13,784 bases of DNA from CAZCVI01 sp964502145. GTDB taxonomy: Bacteria > Acidobacteriota > Aminicenantia > UBA2199. This document shows, piece by piece, positions 1-7,305 of this stretch; positions within the stretch are counted from its first letter, which is position 1, and each line of letters begins with the position of its first letter. The stretch is from contig CAZCVI010000129.1 in NCBI GenBank assembly GCA_964502145.1, forward strand, positions 1-13,784. The letters are read 5' to 3'. The notes beneath the pieces are model-generated. The model searched no databases. It was not told the DNA's origin and was given only the letters and a program-made list of their open reading frames with translations. A program made the position numbers and the translations under genes.

Positions 1-77
1 ATGTCAATACTTTCAAGGGAAAAAATATTTCTTTTTCCTTACCACGCTTTTCGCCTTTGGAAAAAAATGAAATCAAG

Positions 78-1433
78 CTATAGCTGCATTTCAACGGGCG
101 AGACCATCAGGAAAAGGGGGAAAACTAGGCTCAGTTGTCTAATTAGGGATTCATCGGCAAAACCCTCCCCGGGTTTCATTTGAAAGGATTCGAGATTGTC
201 CAACACAAATACGGGCTGATATATCTTGGCTACCGCGAACGCAAGAAAAGCAAACTGATCAAGAGCCTTTTCATAACGGCTGACCTGGGCTAAAACTTGG
301 ACCGCATCATTGGCACGCAAAAACTTTTGCATAGCCTTTAACAACGTATCCAAGGAACGATTGGTTTCATCCAGCACAAAGGGCTGGGTTTTTGGCTCAG
401 CGGCGATTAACCGTTGCACCAGATGCTCGGCTAAGGCGGTTTTGCCCACGCCACCCTGACCCTTGATTAACACGGGAGTCTTATTTAAAAAGGGACCCAA
501 TACCCGCGCCATGTCGCGCCGCCGACCAATAAAACAATAGGCAGATTCATGTTCCAATAATAACCTCTCACGATGGAACAAATAACGGCTGGATGTTAAT
601 TGTAAACCTTTCTCCGCTTTATCCCAGGCCACCAGCTTAACCAGGGGACGTGACACATAAAGATTGGGAATCAACCATTGCAACGGTACAGCAGGCGACA
701 CCTTCCGGGTTATTAAATCCTCTTGCTCTTTCTGCTGCAACTCAGTGATAGCCTGCTGAAACGCGGCAAACACGGTCTCTCTTTTAGCCAACGCTTGGTA
801 AAACCGCGCGGAAAAATAAGTGGCATAATAATCTTTAATGGACATTCCCATAGACACGACCAAGGGCACACCAATGCGTAACAACTGATTAGTCACGCCG
901 CGCAAACCCATGTCCACGGTGCCCTGCGCGGTTTGACAGGAAGCCAGCACGACCAAGGGCACACGATAATCGGGATCACTATTCACCACGGCGGCAAACT
1001 CCTGGTCAGTGACCCATTGGGTGGCCAAAGTCAATTCATCTTCCTATTGCAAAAGACCTACATTGTTGTTTTGATCAAACGTAGCATGACCCGTATAATG
1101 CAAGATGTGGTAATGGTTCTCCTTGAGCTTCTCCTTTAATGCAGCCAATGAACCATTGGGGGTAAAATCAATCTCTACCTGTCCCTTTTGCAACAGCGGT
1201 TCAAAGGCTTCAAGGATAGCCAGTTCCTCCGCCTCATAGGAGAGTCTCTGTTTCCAACTATCCCGTTTAATGCCTTCGCCGTCTTCGGGAGAGGAAACCA
1301 TTATTAATATCTTTAAGGGTGCCGGAGCCAAAGGGTGATCGGGTTCCGTTTCTTTATAAAAGGTGGACTAGGTGTTTAAGCTATCCCATTCACTCTGGGT
1401 TAAATCCAATCTCAGGGTAACATGCTGCATCAT
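78..1433 (-). pseudogene. CHAT protease / P-loop NTPase gene broken by two in-frame TAG codons
   Basis: One reading frame runs from ATG at 1431-1433, preceded by AGAGGAG, to TAG at 78-80, interrupted by TAG at 1368-1370 and 1044-1046. Protein similarity continues without frame change across both stops. The pieces after each stop could begin only at TTG codons without ribosome sites, so I read a single gene. The CHAT (caspase-like) domain keeps its His in a YTGHA motif (codon 1086-1088) and its Cys in LASCQTA (codon 936-938), lying on opposite sides of the second stop. Next comes a STAND/NB-ARC-like NTPase with Walker A GQGGVGKTAL and Walker B PVFVLDNLE. The frame ends shortly after Walker B, where this class normally continues with a TSRYP-like sensor and helical regions, so the C-terminus is also lost. 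CHAT-NTPases are known or suspected cell-death and defence proteases. Decay is the simplest reading; amber suppression is unlikely because intact neighbours end in TAG. Confidence 0.75.
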
Positions 1434-1446
1434 GATGGTCTCCTCT
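1427..1446 (-). promoter_or_regulatory. Intact ribosome binding site of the broken CHAT gene
   Basis: On the minus strand AGAGGAG lies about five bases before the first of two adjacent ATG codons (1431-1433 and 1428-1430). Both ATGs are in frame with the conserved CHAT sequence. This sets the original start, about 100 bp upstream of where an uninterrupted frame would otherwise appear to begin. Confidence 0.6.
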
Positions 1447-1468
1447 GCTCTGCCCGTTTAAAAAAAGT

Positions 1469-1504
1469 CCAATAGAGTAGGAGCGGGGGTTAGCCCGCTC
1501 CCCT
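1469..1504. repeat. Hairpin element, copy 1 (shares an arm with 9363-9405)
   Basis: CCAATAGAGTAGG followed by a GCGGG..TTAGCCCGC hairpin. The same 13-bp arm and a similar core (GCGAGAG-TTAGCCCGC) recur at 9363-9405. Here the distal complementary arm is replaced by the domain-V-like sequence. It may be intron domain VI or a dispersed palindromic repeat. Confidence 0.5.
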
Positions 1505-2370
1505 CTGCGAAGCGCACGTACAGATTTCCAGAATCCGGCTCTCCGTCAGTCTGTTTTTCATTTTCATTTCTTAAACCATAGAGATGCACAGTAAAATCTC
1601 GGATTCGCATCATAGATAGTTTTAGCCCCATTCTTTGAAGTCCAGAATATAGGCTTTCCCGTCTCTGAGAGGTCTACTCCTCCGTTAAGGTTCTTCTGTA
1701 TTTGATCCATGGCATCATGGGCGCTACGGTGAGGGTGGAAGCCGTGGGAAAAACTTTTCCTGCTTGGCCTTATGGCCGAGTTTCTATCTCAAAAGTGAAA
1801 GGTTTATCGGCATACCTGATTCAGGCTTAAACCCTTCAGGATACCTTCCCGTAGTGGGGCGTTTCTTTACGCTCAAGCGGTTCTCGCTCTCTTTTTGGAT
1901 ACATGACTAACGTACAGTCCCTTGGCTCCACAGGAATTACCTCGCTTCTCTGCTACTATGGACCACTCTGACTCCCGCCGCCGGCAAGATACATGGTTAT
2001 TGATTCCCATGTACCCTAATAACACGGATTCCTCTCCGTTGATACACTGGGACGGGTCTCCCGGGACTTGTTGCCAATCTTTCGACACGCGCTCTCTCCA
2101 ATCACCCCGGATGACTTCATGGGTACTTCTAATCGTTTCTTCCCCATGAATGATAGGTTTCAGCATATCCGGCAGCTTGACCGTCATCGGTTCGTGTAAC
2201 GAGGCCGTAATGAGTTCACTTGCGTTAGGGCTCGCGTCTTCGTCGTGGAGCGGATACCATCCGCTCTCGCCTTGCGATTTCTTGCTTGACCGCGGTGTTT
2301 CGCGTGATTGGTCACCTGTCTCTTGCACACGCCAGCGCGCGACTAAATGTCATACGACTAATTAACATTT
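1472..2370 (-). mobile_element. Probable degenerate group II intron lacking its reverse transcriptase
   Basis: This block is richer in G+C than its surroundings and has no convincing gene. The only long minus-strand frame (1873-2328) has an atypical composition, no recognisable domain and no good ribosome site. Read on the minus strand, the end (about 1541 down to 1472) resembles the 3' end of a bacterial group II intron. A domain-V-like segment starts GAGCCGG, has a GGAAA apex and continues TACGTGCG. A GC-rich hairpin with a CTAAC branch-site-like sequence follows, then CTACTCTAT. Pairing in the domain V segment is imperfect (at least two mismatches in the lower stem), which points to decay. 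Upstream, around 2180-2280, there are CACGAACCG- and CGCAAG-type stretches of the kind seen in domain I. I see no RT motifs (YADD), so the intron protein is absent. The 5' boundary is uncertain. It could instead be another structured RNA or a palindromic repeat. Confidence 0.38.
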
Positions 2371-2705
2371 CCAATACCTCACAATTGGATAGATTGGCAG
2401 GGTTTTATACCCGGCATAACCGAATTACATGAATTTGCACAAATGAACACTAAGAAAGAGTTTTTTTTCTGGTTAATTCGTGCAAATTCGAGTAATTCGT
2501 GGGCGTCTTTTTTCTTTCTTAATCTGTCTAATCCTTTTAATCTGCGTAATCTGTGGTCATTTTATTTCTTTTCCTCCCCGATCATGAATCGTCTGTGCCA
2601 AGCGGATGACCAAATAAGGAGTGGGAGTATCTTCAAGTCCTCCTCTATGCCGGTAATTTGGCCATGAAGGTGGAGAATTATCTACTCCTCACTCCTCACG
2701 ATAGT
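2371..2705. other. Intergenic stretch with AATTCGTG and AATCTGCG repeat strings
   Basis: No gene is supported. The stretch holds imperfect tandem strings of TAATTCGTG type (about 2473-2503) followed by TTAATCTG / TTTTAATCTGCG units (2519-2558). A short open stretch on the minus strand ending at 2557 has no start codon. The region separates the intron-like block from the convergent end of the two-gene unit that follows. Confidence 0.5.
2519..2558. repeat. AATCTG-type dispersed repeat, copy 1
   Basis: A 40-bp string of imperfect units (TTAATCTG, TAATCC, TTTTAATCTGCG, TAATCTGTGGTC). It is almost identical to 7189-7228 and close to 4970-5010, although the latter two sit at the ends of the duplicated TIR genes and this one does not. 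It is therefore a dispersed intergenic repeat and not merely part of the duplication. Confidence 0.7.
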
Positions 2706-2912
2706 CTATTTGCTGAGAACTTTGGAATTATCGCGCATTTCAGAAAGAAGCGCTACCATCTCAGTCTGCTTTTTAACCATCTCTTTGTATAGATCAGTTG
2801 CAGTAAGAACGAACTGAAATACTTTGAAAGTAAAATAAACATAAAAAATACCAAAACCAATCAATACCACTTCTATCAAACCTAAACCGCCAAAACCACC
2901 AAAACCGCCCAT
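2706..2912 (-). CDS. Small single-span membrane protein, function unknown
   Basis: 68 residues, not a family I recognise. The start is well supported by AGGAGG eight bases before ATG. The N-terminus is a glycine/phenylalanine repeat (MGGFGGFGGLG). A hydrophobic span of about 20 residues follows (roughly 11-33, rich in V, I, F and Y), then a charged amphipathic C-terminal half (about 40-68: KEMVKKQTEM..LLSEMRD) that could form a coiled coil. A single-pass protein with a soluble helical tail is likely. It lies 56 bp downstream of the exported-protein gene on the same strand, each with its own strong ribosome site, so the two are probably co-transcribed. It might tether or partner the exported protein, but nothing in the sequence proves this. 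Confidence 0.72.
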   Translation of the reverse strand: MGGFGGFGGLGLIEVVLIGFGIFYVYFTFKVFQFVLTATDLYKEMVKKQTEMVALLSEMRDNSKVLSK

Positions 2913-2968
2913 ATTAAACCTCCTGATTTTCTTGTTTTTTTATTGTTAAGCAAATTTTGCTTCTGTTC

Positions 2969-3739
2969 TTATTTTGAAGGCATTTCCGTCATGACTTGAA
3001 CGACTGCATCGCTTACACCAGATTTCTTGAGTTTAATGAGTTCACTGATACTGGTATCAAATTTACATTGGGAGTTTTTAATTTTGCTGATTATCACCAT
3101 GTCGGTAAATTTCGCTTCGACCATACTCAAGATTTCTGCATTCCCAATAATTTCGGATGGAATGCAGGGTACGGATTGATGTTCATCAGTTGTTCCTTGA
3201 ATTTCAGTTGGAGTGGTTTGAGAAGCACTATAATTTTTTAATTCATCTTCGATTTGGGTCAGCAGGTAATTTTCAATCTTGCTATTGCTGCAATGAGTCT
3301 TCCATTCCCTGCTTCCAGTATATCCTCTTTGGACAATCTTTCGTGCAATGACTACCGTTGTTTTGGTATCCAGTTTTTTGGCTTCCATGAGAAATTCGTC
3401 CATCCATGCACCCGACCCCATCCCAATCATGCCATTTTGATTAATCATTCCATTTTGAATTCTGCCAGTACTCTCATCAATAGCCACCACGGGGCGCCCT
3501 CCTACTTTTGAAAATGTCTGCGACACCCGCTTCATAACGGGCCAAACTATTTCATACTGTGCCTCGAAGGTGTATTGTACAATATTATAGTCCTTGATTC
3601 CAGAAAGCAAAGAACCAAGCAACCACTTCGTTTGATTACCCGTGGGGAATGTCTCAACTCTTTTGAAATGTTTATCCTTTGCTTCTGAAATAAAAAAGCA
3701 TAACACTAACATTGACACTATCAGACCTGCTTTTTTCAT
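2969..3739 (-). CDS. Exported protein of unknown function
   Basis: 256 residues. AGGAGG precedes the ATG by about seven bases. Residues 1-20 form a signal peptide (MKK, then a hydrophobic core ending ISEA before KDKHF), so the product should be exported to the periplasm or outer surface. No lipobox cysteine is evident. The mature part contains a glycine- and methionine-rich stretch (IQNGMINQNGMIGMGSG) and two cysteines. The last 50 residues hold the pattern SMVEAKFTDMVIISKI, then FDTSISELIKLKKSGVSD and VVQVM. From family knowledge this resembles a short C-terminal motif (Fd-S--li-Lk-aGvsd-Vi-aM) seen in uncharacterised exported proteins of several phyla, probably a small helical domain. The catalytic role, if any, is unknown. 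It is the first gene of a two-gene unit with the small membrane protein at 2706-2912. Confidence 0.78.
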   Translation of the reverse strand: MKKAGLIVSMLVLCFFISEAKDKHFKRVETFPTGNQTKWLLGSLLSGIKDYNIVQYTFEAQYEIVWPVMKRVSQTFSKVGGRPVVAIDESTGRIQNGMINQNGMIGMGSGAWMDEFLMEAKKLDTKTTVVIARKIVQRGYTGSREWKTHCSNSKIENYLLTQIEDELKNYSASQTTPTEIQGTTDEHQSVPCIPSEIIGNAEILSMVEAKFTDMVIISKIKNSQCKFDTSISELIKLKKSGVSDAVVQVMTEMPSK

Positions 3740-3769
3740 GATTCAATCCTCCTTTTTAATATCATTTAA

Positions 3770-3797
3770 ATAGTAGCAATCGGTCAATCGATTGACC
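3770..3797 (-). promoter_or_regulatory. Palindromic operator candidate and extended -10 upstream of the exported-protein gene
   Basis: GGTCAATCGATTGACC (3782-3797) is a perfect 16-bp palindrome. Immediately downstream in the direction of transcription is TGCTACTAT (3770-3778), which fits an extended -10 element, about 30 bp before the start codon. A further half-site, CGGTCAATC, lies at about 3838-3846. The palindrome would overlap the -35 region, as expected for a transcription-factor site. Which factor binds is unknown. Confidence 0.45.
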
Positions 3798-4145
3798 TTT
3801 CAGAACACGCGGTTATTATCCCATCAATGGCGGTATTCGGTCAATCATGAAAATTGCGCACGTCTCCAGAAGTTTAATTCCACTGCTATACATTCCCTAT
3901 CCATACTCCTTTCTCAATTCTAAAGATAACAGAGTTTGTTCTAAACGTGGCAGACCACATGAAAAAATGATCACCCTATGTGATGTCATAATGGCGCTTT
4001 CTGGGATTTGAGGGAACCATTTTACAATTGCACAATAACTACTATCTCACCCGCACGCCCAATAAACGCTGTTCTTGGGCAACATGGTGTTAAATTGTTT
4101 TAAGACTTTTTCCAAATTAAAATGAATAAAGAATCCTGGTAGAAC
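3798..4145. other. Intergenic region without a supported gene
   Basis: This lies between two divergently transcribed units. Apart from the half-site CGGTCAATC near 3838-3846 I see no coding, RNA or repeat signal. Short frames on both strands lack ribosome sites and recognisable composition. Confidence 0.5.
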
Positions 4146-4181
4146 TTGAAAAATAAATAAAATGGCTTATAATAATTGGTA
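4146..4181 (+). promoter_or_regulatory. Promoter placing the transcript start at the nucleotidyltransferase ATG
   Basis: TTGAAA (4146-4151), a 16-bp spacer and a perfect TATAAT (4168-4173). Transcription would begin about seven bases later, at or beside the ATG at 4181. No Shine-Dalgarno sequence is visible, so the mRNA is probably leaderless. Confidence 0.6.
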
Positions 4182-4510
4182 TGATCAAGACAAAAGCAGA
4201 ATTCGAACCAGTCATACGCGAGCTCAATGCCAGATTAAAAGAGCAATACAGTGATTTCTCCGGGATTACTTTTTTTGGCTCAAGGCATAGAGGTGACTTT
4301 AGAGTGGACTCTGATTTTGACATTGTGGTGTTGTTCGCCACCAAACCCTTATGGAAAAAAGAGAATGACGTTCTGGACATGATCTATGAAACCGAATTAA
4401 AATACGACTTCGTGATAGACGCCAAGGTTTACCACGAAAACGAAATAAAAGAGTGCAATACCCCTTTCCGGGAGACCGTTCTGACCGAAGGAACCTTTTA
4501 TGCAGCATAA
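4181..4510 (+). CDS. MNT-type nucleotidyltransferase (pol-beta superfamily), antitoxin-like
   Basis: 109 residues, the normal size for minimal nucleotidyltransferases of the MNT/MntA type. GSR (33-35) followed by VDSDFDIVV gives the GS-x-DxD signature, with metal-binding Asp45 and Asp47. A third acidic residue, Asp80, sits in FVIDAKVY, so the active site looks complete. Family knowledge: these proteins pair with HEPN proteins, and in characterised MNT/HEPN modules the transferase adds AMP to the HEPN ribonuclease and neutralises it. The HEPN start (4500) overlaps the end of this gene by 11 bp, consistent with translational coupling. The HEPN is broken here, so the enzyme may now be an orphan. 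Whether it is an antitoxin or a general substrate transferase cannot be read from sequence alone. Confidence 0.85.
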   Translation: MIKTKAEFEPVIRELNARLKEQYSDFSGITFFGSRHRGDFRVDSDFDIVVLFATKPLWKKENDVLDMIYETELKYDFVIDAKVYHENEIKECNTPFRETVLTEGTFYAA

Positions 4511-4767
4511 AGAAGACTTGATCACCTATCGCATCAAAAGAGCCAACGCACAGCAATCTGAAAGGTTGGTTCAATCAAACATTCATCAGAACACAAAAGT
4601 TAGATGTCGAATTTGGCAAGTTGTATACCCGGGCTTTTGAAAAAAGACAAAAGGCGGACTATGACGATTATGTGGTGTTTAATCTTGAGGAAGTGAAACT
4701 CGATCTGGAAAATGCTAAAAAATTTATTGATCGGGTTAAAACGTTCATAACCAATGAACTGCAATAA
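4500..4767 (+). pseudogene. HEPN-domain gene with internal deletion and frameshift
   Basis: ATG at 4500-4502 overlaps the nucleotidyltransferase stop and follows AAGGAA. The frame begins MQHKEDLITYRIKRANA, typical of a HEPN N-terminus, but runs into TGA at 4638-4640. From about 4573 a different frame carries a clear HEPN C-terminal half: GWFNQTFIRT, KLDVEFGKLYTRAFEKRQKA, then DYDDYVVF, and EEV..AKKFIDRVKTF, ending at TAA 4765-4767. In the family about 50-60 residues (the central helices, including the conserved tyrosine segment) lie between these parts. They are missing, and the junction near 4558-4573 also changes frame. A toxin that depends on those helices should be inactive. Known family: small helical proteins, often RNases, partnered with MNT transferases. 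The identification as HEPN is firm; the exact deletion length is an estimate. Confidence 0.75.
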
Positions 4768-4962
4768 CAAGTGTCATTGGTGGCCCCTCCCAAAACCAAT
4801 ACGTTTACCGGGTTAAATTGTTTAGCACTCGCAGGTCCGATATGTTTGATTTATCTAAATTCAAACCGATTACAATGTCGTTACCATCAATGGTCAGGAA
4901 AATTCTTGGACCAATTGCATGTTGTTTTTAATAAGTTTGTTGACAATTGCTCCCATATCCAC
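4768..4962. other. Intergenic region downstream of the broken HEPN gene
   Basis: No supported gene. On the minus strand roughly 38 codons without a start (about 4815-4930) have a plausible coding composition and could be a scrap of a lost gene, but I recognise no family. The stretch ends where homology to the duplicated unit begins. Confidence 0.35.
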
Positions 4963-4969
4963 TCCGTTT

Positions 4970-5010
4970 TTAATCTGTGATAATCCTTTTAATCTGCGTA
5001 ATCTGTGGTC
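4970..5010. repeat. AATCTG-type dispersed repeat, copy 2
   Basis: Same string as 2519-2558 with one extra base (TTAATCTGTGATAATCC...). It forms the outer edge of duplication copy A, 76 bp from the stop codon of the TIR-ATPase-nuclease gene. Confidence 0.7.
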
Positions 5011-5086
5011 TTTCTTTTCTTTATCCCTGACCATATTCACAAAGAGAAAATACAGCACGGTCTCTTTTCCATCCCGTTGATGGCGG

Positions 5087-7033
5087 CTAAACCGGATTTA
5101 TCTCTACTTGGACATGGCTGGAGATATTTCTCTTTTTCCCGTTGAAGCCAATGCCAAGCAGGATTATTTTTTTCGATTGTGATAGGAATTGTTCATAATA
5201 ACTCTTCTCATTGATCTGCTTGAGGGCTTTTGCCGCGCTACCCATTTTAAATTCCAGTATATAGATATAATCGCTAGTTTCTACCCGCATATCCATCCGG
5301 CCTAAATTACTGAAATGCTCGGAGTTTACTTTTCCCATGGCCAGTTTTAAGACCAAATAAAAAACCAGGTGATAATACTTTTCCATTTCCCCTTGCACCA
5401 GGGTATAGGGAATAGCAGCCAGGAAGGATTTCATTTTAGTGATGAACCCTTTTATGTCGTTGTGTTCCAGAGCGTCTTTTATGGCACCACCAAGACTATC
5501 GGCAACATCCTGGGGTTGTCCAGAGAATTCAGTTAATAGATTATAGAGGAATGCATTCTCAACTTCCCGGTTGGGGTAGGACAGGGTATACGTTTGACCA
5601 TCACACTTTTTTATCGTTAAATACCCGGTTTGAAAAAGCAACAGGTTCATATCAATATTGGTAATATCAAATTTATCAAAGAATTGCTCGTTCACTCGGA
5701 ATGATTCCCAGACTCTCACATCAACCCCCCTGGTTCTTGCCATTTTTGCCAGAAAAGTGGGGGTGCCAGTGGCAAACCAGAAGGATTTGAATTTCTTGTG
5801 AGAGAAAAAATTCATTATTGAAATGGGATTATAAACAAAAGTCTCGCCATCCCAGGAATACCCGTTATAATACTTTTTTAGTTTCTTAAACAATTCATCG
5901 TGCGAATAATCGGGAACCTCACTGGCGTATTCTTGGATATACTGAAAAAAATTGCTTTCAATTTCCTCGGTGGTATAGCCGAGTAATTGCAAGTATGCAG
6001 GATGAAAGGTGATATCCACCAGATGGTTCAGGTCGCTGAAAATGGATAGGCGACTAAACCGGGAAACCCCGGTCATAAAAAGCAATCGGATATACTGATC
6101 CAGACCTTTGAGAATGGAATAAAAATTTTTAAGGGTTTCGCGGTTCTCTTCTGCTTTTTCTAAATTGTCAATATAATCGGTAAGGGGTTTATCGTATTCA
6201 TCAATGAGGATAACCACGGGGTTATCTTTGGCCAATTTAATGATTAAGTTATCTAATTTTTCGGAGATACTGTCCCCTTGTAACTGGATGCTAAACTCCC
6301 CTGCAATCCGGTTCAAGGTATTATCCAATGCGTTATCCAGTCCCAGGTTTTTATAATCGATTCTCAAAAAATCCAAATGGATCACGGGGTATTTATCCCA
6401 TGGGATGCGGTCGTAAATCCAACACCTTTTAAAAAGATCGCGGTTCCCCTGACAAATCTCTTTTATCGTGGAAATGAGCAACGATTTCCCGAATCGCCGC
6501 GGACGGGATAAAAAGTAGGCCCCGCTATTGGCCACTATATTATAGATAAGTTTGGTTTTATCTACATAGATATAATTTTCATTAATCAATTTGGGAAAGG
6601 AGGAGACACTGAGGGGCAACAATTTCTTTGCTATTCCACCATAGCCGTGAATGATGGTGGGGTAATTCATTTCAAGTTTTTCATAGGAGGAGATATCAAT
6701 GGTTTGAATAGATTTAAGCAACTGGGGTAGTTCGGCTGCACACTCTTTTAAGAGTAGTGGTTGTAGCTTTTCTTTCAATCCATCGGCAGTTTCGGACATC
6801 AAGGCAGCTTGTTCTAATTGGGGCCATTGGAGGCGGCAGTAATCCGGGGTTAGGATGGGAACGATAAATAGACTTTCTTTCAGTCCTTTGGCCAGTGCCT
6901 CTCCCCAATCGGCATCCCAGGGGATGGATTCCTTATCGAAAAAACAATCCACGCCATCCCGCGTTAAGCGGCGGTATAGTTCACGGACAAACCGTTCATC
7001 CTCCTGATAATAACTTAAAAAAACCTTGCTCAT
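5087..7033 (-). CDS. TIR / AAA-like ATPase / PD-(D/E)XK nuclease fusion protein, copy A
   Basis: 648 residues from the ATG of MSKVFLSYY. An in-frame ATG at 7085-7087 exists but lies upstream of the predicted -10, so it cannot be used from that promoter. Residues 3-120 form a TIR domain: FLSYYQEDERFV, an internal FFDKESIPWD segment and DYCRLQWPQLE, where Trp70-Glu74 matches the W-x3-E position of the catalytic glutamate in NAD-cleaving TIRs. Residues 145-420 match the AAA-ATPase-like (DUF1703-type) family, with Walker A SRPRRFGKS (176-184), Walker B VVILIDEYD (273-281) and MTGVSRFS (320-327). The C-terminus is a PD-(D/E)XK nuclease with GRMD (578-581) and EFK (594-596). Nuclease-ATPase fusions of this family are common; the N-terminal TIR is unusual. 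Predicted role: nucleotide-controlled immune effector (inference). Residues 195-526 differ from copy B at about 70 positions; both ends are identical. Confidence 0.9.
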   Translation of the reverse strand: MSKVFLSYYQEDERFVRELYRRLTRDGVDCFFDKESIPWDADWGEALAKGLKESLFIVPILTPDYCRLQWPQLEQAALMSETADGLKEKLQPLLLKECAAELPQLLKSIQTIDISSYEKLEMNYPTIIHGYGGIAKKLLPLSVSSFPKLINENYIYVDKTKLIYNIVANSGAYFLSRPRRFGKSLLISTIKEICQGNRDLFKRCWIYDRIPWDKYPVIHLDFLRIDYKNLGLDNALDNTLNRIAGEFSIQLQGDSISEKLDNLIIKLAKDNPVVILIDEYDKPLTDYIDNLEKAEENRETLKNFYSILKGLDQYIRLLFMTGVSRFSRLSIFSDLNHLVDITFHPAYLQLLGYTTEEIESNFFQYIQEYASEVPDYSHDELFKKLKKYYNGYSWDGETFVYNPISIMNFFSHKKFKSFWFATGTPTFLAKMARTRGVDVRVWESFRVNEQFFDKFDITNIDMNLLLFQTGYLTIKKCDGQTYTLSYPNREVENAFLYNLLTEFSGQPQDVADSLGGAIKDALEHNDIKGFITKMKSFLAAIPYTLVQGEMEKYYHLVFYLVLKLAMGKVNSEHFSNLGRMDMRVETSDYIYILEFKMGSAAKALKQINEKSYYEQFLSQSKKIILLGIGFNGKKRNISSHVQVEINPV

Positions 7034-7056
7034 CATACACGTCCTATTCCCTGGCT

Positions 7057-7106
7057 GTATTGACATATCAATACTATAGTATATCATATGGATGTTAAAA
7101 AAACAA
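7057..7106 (-). promoter_or_regulatory. Promoter and near-palindromic operator of copy A
   Basis: On the minus strand: TTGTTT (7101-7106), a 17-bp spacer, TATACT (7078-7083), then GTATTGATATGTCAATAC (7057-7074) across the expected transcript start. One base pair breaks its symmetry compared with copy B. ATACTATAGTAT (7071-7082) is a second overlapping palindrome. A repressor site at the start point is the likely reading. The leader holds a weak AGGA before ATG 7031-7033. Confidence 0.6.
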
Positions 7107-7188
7107 ATTGAGAATGCCTGGATTCATGGCCAAATCCATTAAACTACGAAAATTGTCAACACTCCTTTCTAATAAAAAAAGTCCGCTT

Positions 7189-7228
7189 TTAATCTGTCTA
7201 ATCCTTTTAATCTGCGTAATCTGCGGTC
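7189..7228. repeat. AATCTG-type dispersed repeat, copy 3
   Basis: Matches 2519-2558 except for CTGCGGTC in place of CTGTGGTC at its end. It lies at the outer edge of duplication copy B, between the two fusion genes. Confidence 0.7.
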
Positions 7229-7305
7229 TTTCTTTTCTTTATCCGCCGAACATATTCACAAAGAAAAAATACAGCACGGTCTCTTTTCCATCCCGTTGAT
7301 GGCGG

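Larger units (their letters stand above)
4963..7142. repeat. Tandem duplication unit, copy A
   Basis: About 2.18 kb, repeated 2,219 bp further on at 7182-9361. The unit includes the TIR-ATPase-nuclease gene, its promoter and palindrome, and an AATCTG repeat at the 3' side of the gene. About 39 bp of unrelated sequence (7143-7181) separates the copies. No transposase or terminal inverted repeats are seen, so unequal recombination, possibly between AATCTG repeats, is a better explanation than transposition. Confidence 0.9.

Noticed and set aside
1873..2328. Minus-strand 151-residue frame as a protein gene
   Set aside because: No recognisable domain, odd composition and no good ribosome site. 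It lies in the block that looks like structured intron RNA, and overlapping frames on the other strand are also open, as expected for GC-richer noncoding sequence.
2557..2685. Minus-strand open stretch ending in a protein-like sequence (TPTPYLVIRLAQTIHD)
   Set aside because: Only about 42 codons, no start codon and no family recognised. At most a gene scrap.
4815..4930. Minus-strand open stretch (IDGNDIVIGLNLD...)
   Set aside because: About 38 codons between stops, no start and no recognised family; insufficient for a gene call.
7034..7087. Upstream in-frame ATG codons for the fusion gene (7085-7087 and others)
   Set aside because: The first ATG precedes the predicted -10. Copy B has AGG where copy A has the extra ATG just before MSK, and the TIR domain begins at SKVFLSYY, so the shorter start is preferred in both copies.
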